From: Gnetum montanum
Lineage: Eukaryota > Streptophyta > Gnetopsida > Gnetales > Gnetaceae
Direction: 5' to 3'
DNA: 64,000 nt
Assembly (NCBI GenBank): GCA_015680685.1
Contig: MNCI01001867.1
Coordinates: 864-64,863 of the forward strand
Positions 23,570 to 35,511 of this stretch are shown piece by piece (the stretch's first letter is position 1; every line of letters begins with the position of its first letter). The notes beneath the pieces are model-generated. The model had not been told where the DNA came from, made no database searches, and saw nothing but the letters and a program-made list of their open reading frames with translations. A program made the position numbers and the translations under genes.

Positions 23570-25200
23570 ACCTAGATCTTTAGCCTAAGAGTCTTGTCGA
23601 CCACATAGCCTCAATAGAGAAAACTCTAAAATGGCCTGAAAGCCTATTCAAAACCCTTAACCTTGAGATTGGTGACATTACTAAAGGCTCTCTAGTTGAG
23701 GTTTCTGTCACAACACATAATGATAAGGAAAAAACCTTAAAATTAAGTTTTTCACTAGAGCCCCAACAAGCTCAAGACATCACCACGGTCTTACAGGATA
23801 ACATTAATTCCTTTGCTTATTCATATAAAGATATGCCATGTTTGGACCCACATTCAGTTGAGCAAAATATCATACATGATTCTAGCATTAAACTAGTCAA
23901 GCAAAAGTCTTTAAGATTAGAGTTGATTTGCTCTTGGCAATTCATGATGAAATCATAAAATTGTACCAAGATAGTTTCATCAAAGATGTCAATTATGAAA
24001 AATGAATTTCCAACATAGTGGTAGTCCCTAAGAAAAATGGGATTGTACACATTTTCATCAATTTTCAAGATCTAAATAAGGCAACTATCAAAGATGACTT
24101 TCCTTTGCCTAGTATTGATCAACTTATCGATACTATAGCTGGTCATGCCTTATTATCATTTATGGATGGATTCTCGAGATATAACCAAATTAGGATTAAA
24201 GCATAACATCAACTCAATACAACCTTCATGACCCCTTGGGGTAGCTTTTTTTATACCATGATGCCCTTTAGCTTACATAATGTAGGAGCAACCTACCAAA
24301 GAGCTATGATGTATATCTTTAGTGACTACATGCTAGGTTTGCTCAATGATTATGTAGATGATTTCGTTGTTAACTTCAAATTTTCCAACAATCATGCACA
24401 TAACCTTGACCTTGTGCTTAAATGGTCCTTTAAATATGAGCTAATACTTAATCCTAATAAGTGTGTCTTTAGAATCAAAACTAGTAAGATTCTTGGCTTT
24501 GTAGTATCTGAGGTAGAGATACATGTCAATCTTGACAAGGTTAAAGCCATATCCAACTTGATAGCACCAACTAACCTTAACAAGCTTTAGGAACTACAAG
24601 GTAGATTACAATTTATCTGTAGGTTCATTTCCAAGCTTATGAATAAGCTACAACCCATGTAACTGTTTCTTGAGAAAGGAGTTCACTATGAGTAGATGTC
24701 TCAATGCTAGGAAGCCTTTGAAAACCTTAAGTAAGAGTTGGCACAACTACCGAAGGTTTATCCACCACAAAAGAATAAGTTCTTTTATATCTAGCTTGTT
24801 ATCTATGATGTGTCCATAGAAACAAAATGATGGAGCAAAGTTGCCAGTATACTATCTCAATCATGCATTGATTGCTTATGAGACCCAATACACTAAAGTA
24901 GAGAAGTATTATCTAGCACTAGTCTTCTCATTGAAGAAGTGGAGATACTACCTCTTAGGAACCAAGTCAATGTCATTTGCAAAGACAACATACATAGAGC
25001 CATAATGATCAATATCTATGAAAGTAGCTGAATAACCCATTGGAAAGCCATAATAGCAAAGTTTGACCTTCATTACATTTCTCAAACAACAACGAAAGGT
25101 CAAGTTATAGTTGCACAACTCACTATCTCACCTATTGATGACCTTAGAATCATTAACCCTTAATTTCCTAACAAATACATTAACATTGTTAGCCAAGTAC
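23570..25200 (+). pseudogene. Tat-lineage reverse transcriptase and first RNase H, broken
   Basis: The pre-RT part reads DHIASIEKTLKWPESL and FAYSYKDMPCLDPH, as in Tat elements before RT. RT follows from about 23990: VVVPKKNGIVHIFINFQDLN, FPLPSIDQLIDTIAGHALLS, MDGFSRYNQI, TPWGSFFY, and the catalytic YVDD at 24351-24362. The second half is open to 24590. The first RNase H is poorly kept (24.8-25.0 kb), but the tail ISQTTTKGQVIVAQLT near 25075-25125 marks its end. The enzyme copies element RNA and removes the template. Stops at about 24206, 24590, 24660 and later inactivate it. The fragment at 57.95-59.56 kb is a homologue on the other strand. Confidence 0.9.
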
Positions 25201-25660
25201 TTGAGGGCTATGAGGTGATCATGAACTTTGATGAAGATTCAACTACCCATGGGGCTAGTGCTGCTACCATCATAACATTCCCATCTATTGAAATCTAACC
25301 CTTTGCTTATCATTTTGAAGTTCCATGTCCAAACAACATGGTAGAGTATGAGGGTTTGATTAGGGGAATGATGATAGCTCATGACTAAAAAATTAAATGC
25401 TTAATGATCAAAGGTGAATCATAACTTATGGTTAACCAATTAACCGAGGTTTACGCATGTAAAGCCAAACATTTGCTACCTTACTATGACCTAGGAAAGA
25501 AATTAACACAATAATTTATAGACATCGATATCCAACATGTACCTTGAAACAAAAGCATGCTAGTCGATACCATTGCCACATTAGCTCTCAATGTGACACC
25601 TGATGTGTTTAGCAAATTACCTTCTTTAACCATGGATTGTGCTATTCCCATAACATAGAA
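25201..25660 (+). pseudogene. Second (archaeal-type) RNase H of a Tat element, broken
   Basis: After the first RNase H, the translation gives MNFDEDSTTHGASAATI (25221 on), FEVPCPNNMVEYEGLIRGMM, KIKCLMIKGES, ACKAKHLLPYYDLGKKL, DIDIQHVP and MLVDTIATLA near 25560-25590. This is the layout of the extra RNase H that defines the Tat lineage (FDGS...NNxAEYEA...GDSxL...ADxLAxLA). Of the four acidic positions, the first D, the E and the last D are retained; the third is E (GES) instead of D. Three stop codons are in frame. The domain is thought to replace activity lost from the first RNase H. Confidence 0.85.
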
Positions 25661-25839
25661 CACTAAGGACAACTCCATAGTCATAGTTAATACTGCTCCT
25701 GCAAAGGAGTGGTATGACAATATCAAGTTTTACTTCATGCATTATGAACCTTCACAAGGCATGCCTACTTCTTAAAAGAAAATTCTACAAAACCAATCAA
25801 AATAGTATATCATAGTAAGTCATAACACATTATGTTGAT

Positions 25840-26950
25840 GGTCTTATGATGATGGCATATTGTTAGTGTGCTTGGGAAAAACCAAAGCTCACACAGTCCT
25901 AGAGTAGGTTCATGAGGATGCATGTGGGGGACATATAGGACCTAGAGCCATGGCTACTAAGATTATATGGTTAGGCTATTACTAGCCCTTAATGGAAAAT
26001 GACTGCCTATAGAAGGTTAAAACTTATGTTACTTCTCAACAACATAGCAACCTTATACATGTACCACTAACTGAGTTACACACAACTTAGATAACTTGGC
26101 CATTTCAATAGTGGGGGTTGTATATCATTGGACCTATAATACCTAATTCTTCCATGGGGCATAGTTTAATCATCACTACAAATGAATACTTTAGGAAGTG
26201 GTTTGAAGCTATTCCTCTAAGAAAGGCAACATCTCAACAATTCTGTAGATTCATACTGGATAACATAGTAGCCCATTTTGGCATACTTATGAGCAATGTC
26301 ATAGATAATGGACCATATTTTAGTAGCCAAGAAATGAAGAAATTTTATCATGACCTAGGCATTAAGAATTCCTTCTTATCACCATATTACCCTCAAGCCA
26401 ATGGACAAGCCTATGCAAGAAATAAGGTTATCATAAACTTGCTCAAGAAGATGCTAAATAACAAAAAATACAAGTAGCACAAGTGACTTGTCCATGCACT
26501 TTAGGCCTATCGAATGACATTCCATACCACAATTGATGTAACCCCATATTATCTAGTTTATGATTCTAAAGTTTTTTTACCTCTTGAATTATAGGTGCCA
26601 TCACTCTAAGTAGCCCTATCAGACTTCATCAATGATGAAAAAAATAAGGAGTTGTGAACCATGGATCTAGACTTGGTGGAAGAGTAATAGGTAGATGTTT
26701 GCTCACATCGAGAAGTACCAAAAAATCTAGAAATGGAAACACCACCATAAGCTAAACAAATTTAAGATCAAGGAAGAATACCTAGTCATCAAAGCTATCC
26801 ATGAGCATGCAAACAAATTCTCAGCCCACTGGGAAGGCTTTTTTGGTCACTAAGCCTTCTAGATAGCAAACATGGATGGAAATAAGTTGGCCAACCTAAT
26901 CAATCATTCCTACCTAACACCTTACTTCATGTAGCCTATGAGAGCCAATA
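25840..26950 (+). pseudogene. Tat-lineage integrase, active site lost
   Basis: On +, a zinc-binding N-terminal region (VHEDACGGHIGPRAMATKI, near 25910-25960) leads to the core WPFQxWGLYIIGPI near 26099-26135, an open frame 26118-26477, with FGILMSNVIDNGPYFSS and YYPQANGQAYARNK (26390-26425). The C-terminal part reads TPYYLVYDSKVFLPLE (26540-26590). Integrase joins element DNA to the chromosome. The first catalytic D is Y (LYIIG) and the glutamate is Y (GQAYA); only the middle D (IDNG) remains. Together with several stops this copy is dead. Confidence 0.9.
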
Positions 26951-29396
26951 TTTAACACCAACGACCTTTGCAACAATTAACAAGTGTGATTGCATGACCT
27001 CTTTCTCATCTTTTTTGCACAACAAATGAACCATCAAACTTTGTGACATGTGTGACATATGGAAGCCTAGTTTGTGAATCATTTTATATGGCCTTATACA
27101 TTATCATGTAACAACATGTTTTCCTTGTTTTATTTCTTATTATCTTAGAGTTATGTTTGCAGGATGAAGCTTGAAGTCATAGTTAAAGTACAACTCATCA
27201 TGGCAACAAGTCACCACATGACCTCAATGCACAAGATTCGATGAGTTTGGCTGGCTGTACCAAGAGTACTTATTTCATGTCACTCCTATTTCCTCTTTTT
27301 AAGCCCACCCTTGTAGCCTGATTATAAACTTCCTCATCCTAAGAAATAATGTTGACCTATGTGTGACACTCATGCATTATGACCATATGACATCCCTTCA
27401 TCATCCTCCACCCATTAAGTCCATTAGATGTCATACATCTCATTCAATAGGAAAACTATTAGGTCCATCAAATGTAACACATCTCATTTGATGGGAAAAC
27501 CAAATCAAACTAGCCTTGGCAAAGAAATCCAATGAAGGTTTTACCTAATAAAAAATGTAGCAAGTAGATTTTTGAGAAGTTAAGAGACTAATAAATACCA
27601 AAAGATAAAAGATGGCTTCAAACATGCAATAGGAGGAGCTTAATGCCAAAGAAACCTTGGAGTGAAGTGTTGGTCCCTCAAATGCATTGCCAAGTGACCA
27701 ACAATTCAAAACATGAAGCATGAAGACTTATTGATTAACCAACATGCCAGTGTCATATGGTAGCCATGAAGTCAACATTTGAAACTCATTGTTATCCCTT
27801 ATGACCAAACATAACTTTTATTCTCTATCACCTCATCATAGCCTTATCCCATCATCACAAGCACTCTTTGGCATGGTTCGACACTACTGAATCAAGCACA
27901 AAGAGGAAATGTTGATGATGAACTTGCAGTGGCATTTTGTATTTTGTGTCAATGCCTCTCAGGACAATGATCAAGACATCAACAAAGATAAGCCAATGAA
28001 ACACCAGCAAGAAAATGCATGTTGTAATCTTTTGGCATTGTAACTTTCACCCCATGAAACCCAAGGCTAAAATTTCACTATAAACTATGAATATTGTAAT
28101 CCATGAGATGCAATTTCACATATTTTAACTTCTAGGCTAAAAAGTACCTCATAAGTAATCAAAGCCTTGATTCCAAAGTGAAAAAAAATCATATCATGCT
28201 TATATTTAGGCTCAGTGAAACAAAAATACTTTTTTGATTACTAAAAATGGCATTTTCATGTGTTTTTTTGGGGGTATAAACTTTGCTATACTAGAGGCAT
28301 CTATGCTCAGAATTTGGAGGTTAAACTCTTGAAGCCTTAGTTTGACTCCTACAGCCTCAGCGTGGCTCATGCAATCCCAGCATTGCTCTTGAAGTTTAGC
28401 ATGCTCAGTGTTGGTTTAGTAGCTCTAGCATGGTCCCAGCAACCTCAACATGGTTGTTATACCCTTAACATTGCTCCTAGAAGGCTAGCATGGGCATCAT
28501 ACCCCAACATTACTCCTGGAAGGCCAATGTAGATGGAAGAAGCCAACATGCATAAAATTCTTGTTTACTATTTTTAGTAACTAGAATGGTTTTGGTACCT
28601 TAGGGGTATCAAAACTTATCATACATGGAAATCTATAATACCTACATGTGACATCAATCTATCAACAATTAGGAAAAAATTTTGTAGCAAAATTTATGGC
28701 CATGAAACCTATACAAATCGAGCTGCAACACCATGAAAACATTTCACTTCTTTGGCATTCAAGAGCTTTGAAAACTCAACGTAGATACCAAGCTTTTGAA
28801 GTAATCACAGTGTGGGACCTATAATCATTATGATCATTGTTACATCCCTGAGATTATGTGAAGTTTTGTAGAAACACTAAGCAACCTAGGCATTAAGACT
28901 CCTAGCATGACTCTTCTTGGTAGTCCAAAACCCCCACACATCTTACCCCATGTACCATCAACACTGCAGATTTGATGAGTAGTACATCAAAGTTTCATAA
29001 TATTAGGAGTTGTTGAGTGTTTGGATTGTGGAGCTGATTATGGTGCTGAAAGCTACCAATTTAAACAAATTTCAAACCCCCAGTGAAGTGAACCATTTAC
29101 TTCCTCAAGTATCCCTTGTACAAATTTCTAAACTCTCTTTATTTTTATCATAATAAAATTTCATAGTTTTTTTTAGTATGCAAGTAGCATAGATTTATTT
29201 TTCCTTCTATGCATTTATTCTTCAAATCTACGTTTCATTTTTATTTTATTACCATAATTTACATTTTCTAAGTTCTTAGGTGATCAACAAGACCATCTAA
29301 GATACCTCAGATCCTATTTTTGAAGGACCTTGGGATCCATGGTTAAAGCTATTTCACCTAGGATCTGTAGTTTTTTCCAATGACCTTATTTTCTAA
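26951..29396. other. Region after Tat pol; no gene seen
   Basis: This would hold the 3' untranslated part and LTR of the Tat element, but no matching LTR pair was found. It contains a 44-bp tandem duplication (27414-27502) and a cluster of GCTAGCATGG and CCCAGCATTGCTC words at 28330-28550 that recalls the palindrome cores of the 20.8-22.7 kb array. No credible coding frame. Confidence 0.45.
27414..27502. repeat. 44-bp tandem duplication
   Basis: ATTAAGTCCATTAGATGTCA at 27414 begins a unit repeated from 27458 (ATTAGGTCCATCAAATGTAA), both ending in a GGAAAAC block. The copies differ at about a quarter of positions. Confidence 0.75.
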
Positions 29397-30437
29397 TCAT
29401 TACACAATGGGTACCCCCTACATCCAACCATATGAATCATAAGTGTTCATGTGTAATATGCTTGAATTCTATGGATGGGACTAGTGTGGTATCTAGATTG
29501 TTAAGCATTAATAGCATGTTGTTGTCTTCTCACTTAAACTAGTGGTAGTTTGGTCATGTATGGTTTAGTCCAAAGTGAGACATATGATTATTGATGTTGT
29601 ATGGCCCTTAAACTAATTGAATGATAATATAGAAACTAAATAATTAATCTAATAAATAACAAGAAGAAAAATTCTAAGCTAGCCTAAAGACGATGAGTAT
29701 GTATTTCCATCTTGCCATACACATCTTCAACTCACATATCCACTACTATGATTATGAAGTATTATGCTACTGGTCAAACCAAGCAATAACGTTGCTAGGA
29801 TTACTAAGTAAATATGTGTTTACACTCAAAACATGTCATGCTTATTCCACCCATTTGCATTAATATGTATGAAAATGTAAATCTTAACTAAGTACATCAA
29901 AATTGAATTTCATTAAAAGTAAATCTATTCTAAGTCAAAATGCTAAAATGGATAGGAATCAATCATAATCTTATTTTCATTCATGGAATGTGTTCATGTA
30001 TAATTCCACTCAATTAAGATGATGTACAATTGACTCAAATTCACATTGCGAGCACTCATTGAATGTTTGCTAGGATTATAAGAGAAAACTACAAGAGTCT
30101 ACCTACACTACTAACCAAATGGTATCAAATACATGGCAAGTGCTCACATATTTATGGGTAAATATAGGCATTGCATCAACAAATATGCATTAATGCATTT
30201 AGCTATGTCAAAGGGGATGCATTAATGAGAAAGCATCGATGGTTCTTCATTAACAAGGATGGATCAATGAGGACATGTTGACGAGGCTACGCCAATGCAT
30301 CTAATATGCATTACTTGTTAATGCATCAACACATTTTTATCCACACATATGCATCGATGCATCAATGGGGATGCATTGATGAGGCTTCATTGATGGAGAT
30401 ACATTGATGAAGCTACTCGACATATCACATCTTATCA
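29397..30437 (-). mobile_element. Family B 3' LTR (left-hand copy)
   Basis: It aligns with 35512-36473 along its whole length: a start block CCTACATCCAACCATATGAA versus CCTACACCTAACCATACAAA, the block GGGACTAGTGTGGTATCTAG, and the end ACATATCACATCTTATCA. The left terminus is mutated (TCATTA for TGATGA), so 29397 is approximate. In element direction the first ~250 bases (30190-30437) are packed with GATGCAT/ATGCATTAATGCAT words. Confidence 0.85.
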
Positions 30438-30447
30438 TATCCCCATG
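30438..30447 (-). promoter_or_regulatory. Possible polypurine tract, weak
   Basis: Immediately before the 3' LTR in element direction the sequence is CATGGGGATA. It has a short purine run where the second-strand primer is expected, but it is only about six purines long and may be eroded. Confidence 0.35.
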
Positions 30448-31286
30448 ACTAACAAAAAACTCATCCTTGAGTTATATATAAATGGACAAAGTTTCATTAC
30501 AAAAAATTGTGGGATGACCAAAACTAGATTAGCTACCATTACAAAATTGGAGTGCTGCATTACAAAATTTTATTTAAGTGGATGTATTACAAAATGATGA
30601 AAATATTGGATAGACATCAAAGATTCCAAAATTGCAGAGGTCTTCAAAATTCATTGCAAATGAACCTTCTTGTGCTCACTAGTAGTGGCCAAGTTTCCAA
30701 ACTTGATTATTATGTTGATGCTTTTATTTTTATGTAGAACATTCTTGAAGGATGGACTAAAGTTTCTTCTCATCATTTCACACATCCAATAAACATGTGA
30801 TCTTTGAGCTTTCAGCGCTATATGTGCTACTATTTTTCCATGTGCATAGCCTTTATTGTTCTCCTCTTAACCTCATTTCCTTTGCTTTTATAAGACCTTC
30901 AACCTTAGGGATTCTATTTGGCATCATTTGAAATCACCAAAGGATCAACATTAGTTTTGATAATTTTTCATTGATGATTAACCCTTCTAAATCCTTAGCT
31001 TAAAATTTGAAAAACTTTTAGCATGTAAGCTCAAGATGATTTAATAATAATGTTTTCCAAGGCTATAAGGCAACTAAAATCATCAACTTGTTTAAGTTAT
31101 TTTGATTATTTTTACTATTAGTTACCATAATGTTCAAAAATGGGTTGTTAGAAAAATTTCAAAAATTACATCCTTAATCCCCCCACGATAAATGAGCTTA
31201 ACTTTGGAAGGGTACAAGTTTTCAAACAATGAAAACCAAAGGTTTGGGTCATAAGATGGCCAATAAATTTTGAATTTTGAATTTAG

Positions 31287-31413
31287 AGGAAATTTCAATA
31301 TAAAAGAATTAAAGATAATTTGAAATTGATGAGAAGNAGATGACCAAGGAATATTGAATATAAAGGAAATTTCAATATAAAACCATGAAAGATAACTCGA
31401 AATTGATGAGAAG
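31287..31413. repeat. Tandem duplication, ~77-bp period, with one ambiguous base
   Basis: AGGAAATTTCAATATAAAA starts both copies (31287 and 31364) and GAAATTGATGAGAAG ends both. The single n of the window is at 31337, just after copy 1; assembly ambiguity in a repeat is a likely cause. Confidence 0.75.
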
Positions 31414-32009
31414 TTAATCAAAAAATCATGCATAAATTCAAATAAGTAATTAATGATGTTCCTTAAGATGTGAGGTTTGGTTCAAAATATTGATCAACAA
31501 AAGTTATGCAAGTGTGTCCTTCCTAAAGCAAGCTCCTATCATAATACCCCTACATAACCACTTCTATAGATGTCCATGGATACCTTAGAAGTTCAATGTA
31601 GATCATTCCTTTATTTCAAAAAACCTACAACTACCTTGGTTAGGATCCTTCACTATACTATGCAAAATAATTAGGCTCATGGAGTAATGAGGTAAATAAT
31701 GGGATGAGAAGGAATTGCAAAGATTAGGATGTAAGATACTTAACCATGTTTGTAATAAGTTCTTTATATTAATTATGATCAAGATGATCATCATACCTAT
31801 CTTTCCAAGTTTCAAACCAAGTCCATATCATTAATAATGGCCTCACATTAATGTGTCCCTTCTTGTTGACCATCATGTGCTCATAATGACCATAGAGAAC
31901 AAGCATGTCTTTCCAACCCCATAACTAGTTCTTGTAGCCCATTATTATGTCTAAGGGATGTGCTTAGAATTTCCATTTTTTTTTAATTTTTTCTCTCTTC
32001 TTTTTTTGC

Positions 32010-32034
32010 TCTCTCTCTCTCTCTCTCTCTCTCT
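32010..32034. repeat. CT dinucleotide microsatellite
   Basis: About twelve uninterrupted CT units inside a wider pyrimidine-rich tract (31975-32034). Confidence 0.95.
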
Positions 32035-32584
32035 GGAAACCACAGCATGCAAAGACATGCTTCTTGTTTATTAGATGATGATAGAAGTGATGATATGTTC
32101 CATGAGCCATAAGTCCCAAGAAGGAAGTAAAGAAGAGAATCAAACAAATCCCCTTGAAATCACACCCTTTTCCATTCCCACTTGGTCTTTTTTGCTTTTA
32201 TTCAAGGTATAATGATAATTAGTTACTTTTAGTTTCATGTAAGAAGAACCATATTATTTTCATGATAAAGACCTTTTATTTAGAGAACTAGAGAGATGAA
32301 TGATGTGGTCCCACTACTTTACATAATTATTTACCTAGTCATCTTGATAAAATAGGATAAAGGTCCAATACATGGTGTTGAATTCTACATCACAATTAGT
32401 AATATTTTTATTAATAAATACATAGTAGACATTCATAAAACCTAAAGGAAATAACTTAATAAAAGATAAAATTATATAGAAATTAAAAATAACAAGAAAT
32501 GAAAAACATATTAAGAATTAGAAAATTTTTGAAGAAATAGGAAAAGGATAAAAATTTTTAAAACAAAAAAGTGAAAATGCACTT

Positions 32585-33340
32585 ATTAGTTCTTAATTCA
32601 AGATGGAGCATCTTCCCCCACAACTAAACTCATGGGCGAGCATTCAAAAACTGGACCATACATTCCCTTGGTTAGACACCATAATTTTTCCATTTATCAT
32701 CTTTACTGAATTAAATTTCCACTTGGTAGCACATTTAACAGTGATGATAATCACATTTTTATCATTTGGGAACATATCTTTAGCTAGACTAGAAGACATT
32801 TTCTTTTTAAGGGATCTAGATATGTTTTCTTGTTTATTTTCTATTTTGGTTCTTATGTCTCCTTGTTTAACATCTTCTTTTGGTGTATATTCAAAGTGTA
32901 AGATGTTATTCTTTAAGTTCTCTATTTGGTTCATCTTTTTAGGACAAGAACTAATAAGTTGGTTGGATGTTTCCATGCATCTTTTGAAGGGTTTGATATT
33001 CTTGTTTTCCAACCAGTAGGTGTCTTTTGGTTTAGTGGCTATTATGTAGACTTGGTTTTGCACATACACTTATTTCTTAAGTTTTTTGTGGGTTGTTATA
33101 GAGATCATATTAACACTTTGAACTCTTGTCCCAAAACTACACCCTTTATCATTATTATTCATGCATGGGATTTTCTATCTCTCCACAATGATAAGTTCAT
33201 CTTTTATGATCTTTTTTGGAATGGTAATGGTTGTTGGATTTTGCATAGGGTTAGAAGACATTATTTTTGTGAGGATGAGGGTTACACTAAATTGTCCTTG
33301 TGCTAGTTCTAATCAGCTAGTAGGTCTACTATTTTTATTC
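32585..33340 (-). pseudogene. Unrecognised frame in the pol position of family B element
   Basis: On - a coding-like sequence starts near 33335 (ASTHVNKNSRPTS), has a few stops, and is intact from 33069 to 32644 (141 residues). It then shifts frame near 32645 and ends with ECSPMSLVVGEDAPS before a stop at about 32600. It is lysine- and asparagine-rich, with segments TYWLENKNIKPFKRCMETSN, EYTPKEDVKQGD and IITVKCATKWKFNSVKMING. No protease, RT, RNase H or integrase motif is seen. The + strand frames over the same DNA are taken as shadows because gag and the LTRs fix the element on -. Function unknown. Confidence 0.4.
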
Positions 33341-33479
33341 ACATGTGTGGAAGCTATCCTAAAGAAATGACATTTCCAATACTTTTGTTAAGATCTACTA
33401 ACATGATCATTTACTTATATGTTCATGCCATAAGTGGCATCTTCTATTAAGATTGTTGTGCCAATCCTTCCTAGATTAC

Positions 33480-35400
33480 TTGTAGTGCCATATGTTAGAG
33501 GGAATTGTGAGAGTATTGAGGATGTGATGGAGGATAAGAGGTACAAGATGGTGATCCTACATGAGATGTTGTGGGTTGATGATATTTAAGAGAGTAGTAG
33601 TATTTATTTGAGGTAGAGGAAGTAGAACAATCTGGAAAAACATGTTGTTGAACATAGTATCCATAAGGGTTTGGCTACTAATAAGGATATTTCTAGGTTG
33701 TTGATGGCATCTCCCATGACTATGGGTTTTACCATTGTGGTTGATAGTAGTTTTGAGGTTAATAAGAAGTCCCACCAGGATAGTACTATTGGCTGTAGGA
33801 TTGTCTATAATTATCATATGAGCAAGGTAATCTCCTAGGAATTTACTTTTCTATAAACTTGGGATTCAAAGAAAAAGCCCCAAAACTTCTATAATTGTCA
33901 CATAACTAGGCAATAGCCCTTTGGATGTTCATATTGATAGATGTCACATCCATCATTCTCTTTTGTATTTGAGTCTGTAACCTCTTCTACTATAGCTTAT
34001 TTCTTTTTTTATCAATAAGTGCTTACCTATTTCCTTGTTCTTTTTTCTCTTATTTTTTTGATAACTTAATCCTTTTTACTTTACCTTCTCCTCTATGATT
34101 TTCAAGTTGGTTTTAACTTTTTTATTCATCAACTTCCACATCTTATCTACCCTTGCTTCAATCTTATAGATAGACTCTTGCATTGTTAAGTTTTTATGTG
34201 AAATAAACTCATCAATAGTTGCCTCTTTTTCCTGATTATAAATATGAACCTTTTTTGTGAAGAGTTCGACCTTAGTTATATTCCTCTATACTCTCCCTTT
34301 TACATGGCTCTCCCTCTTCTTTTTCCACCTATTCAACTAGTCTTTATATTTGATGGCCTCTCAGCTCTAATAATCGTCCTTGAGCATAGAGCACAAGGAT
34401 CTCCCTTACTAAGCCCATCTATGATGTAGACAAGGTTCTCTTTTTGAGAAAAAACATGGCATGGACATTTATTTAGTAGAGAATAGTATCTGCCCAAGGC
34501 TACATCCAAGGATTCATGGTTTTCTTGCTTCCACACTTGGATTTATTTTCTTAGATTGGACACTTTCATAGATTTGGTATTTTTCATTGAATAGTCCAAG
34601 TGGACTAGAAGTGGATTGACTCTAGTTCAAACAATCTATACCAACTTTTAGCTTCTTCTATTAGTTTCCTAGAAAAGAGCTTAAGCTTTTGCCATCTACT
34701 TTCAATGTTTTGTAAGGCACAGGCATCATGGAAGACTTGTAAACGATGTAGGGGATCAGAATTATCGCTTCACTTAAATTTAGGAATATTATTCATATCA
34801 ATCCATTTGATGTGGCTTTCCCTTTGATGCCTATGAGGTATTTGAACTACCTCTTTAATTTGTATCATGCTCCTAGTAGCCAACAAGGGTTCATCTTCAT
34901 CAAACATGTCATGGTGATAATCTCTATTTCTATTTGTCTAATAGTGATGATCTCATCTATGCTCACTTTTATGTCTTTCATCTTGCCTTTGTGTTCTATT
35001 TCTATCTTCATCTTGATTTCTTAGTGTATCTCTATCTCTATACCTACATTCATCTTTTTTAGAACTAGATGTTGAAGAGGAAGAGGAATATCATAAACTT
35101 AGAGCATTTTCATGGCTCCTACATCTTCCCCTATGGTCTCTTGATTTATCTCTTTTAAGGCCTTAGGCCTTGAGGCCCTCCTTATTCTATGACTTGCTTC
35201 ATCTCTTATAGAATTATCTCTAACAATTGAATGTAGTCCTTGAATATAATAAGGATCAAGATGAGCATATGAGACCCTTGTGCTTAGTGATTCTATCCAA
35301 TTCTCTTCAATGTAGATCCTACCATTTGTCCTACTAGTGTATCATGTGATGGATTATTGGCTTTGTGTGAAGAAGACATGTTTTAATTAATAATTTATGT
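33480..35400 (-). pseudogene. Family B gag, broken
   Basis: It is homologous to the gag at 62039-63797. The core includes FNEKYQIYESV (about 34610-34580) and, at 34536-34333, WKQENHESLDVALGRYYSLL followed by a FSQ..LVYIIDGL block, matching WKQAQHEPLDIALERYYALL and FSEERLVYHIIDGL there. The C-terminal part (33.83-33.48 kb) is rich in Y, P, Q and H (NPYGYYVQQ), as in the other copy. The N-terminal half (34.7-35.4 kb) is too damaged to read continuously. It would form the particle shell. Many frameshifts. Confidence 0.85.
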
Positions 35401-35493
35401 GACTTAAAATATTAAATTTTTTTTAAAAGATAAGTCATTAATGCTTTTACAGTGATCATTTATAATATAGCTAATCTAGATAACTGGTAACAT

Positions 35494-35511
35494 TCCTAGC
35501 AATGGTGCCAA
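35494..35511 (-). promoter_or_regulatory. Primer-binding site, tRNA-Asp type, family B
   Basis: Directly after the 5' LTR in element direction the sequence is TTGGCACCATTGCTAGGA. The plant Athila/Tat site for tRNA-Asp is TGGCGCCGTTGCCGGGGA; the family A site at 61908 is TTGGCGCCATTGCTGGGA. The differences are a few transitions, in line with CpG/CpNpG decay. Confidence 0.85.

Larger units (their letters stand above)
30448..32584. other. Internal AT-rich part of family B element, no domain seen
   Basis: This is where integrase and RNase H would fall in an autonomous element read on -. I find no motif of either on any frame. It includes a 77-bp tandem duplication (31287-31413), a single ambiguous base (n) at 31337 and a CT microsatellite. 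A - strand open frame at 31134-31433 has no recognisable domain and overlaps the duplication. Confidence 0.5.

Noticed and set aside
24392-24583. Minus-strand 63-residue frame over the Tat RT
   Set aside because: It is a shadow of the RT palm domain on +, which shows YVDD and the following conserved blocks.
32603-33306. Two hydrophobic + strand frames of 138 and 126 residues that look like membrane proteins
   Set aside because: They overlap a coding-like - frame in the orientation fixed by LTRs, PBS and gag; the hydrophobicity is what antisense of a lysine/asparagine-rich sequence produces.
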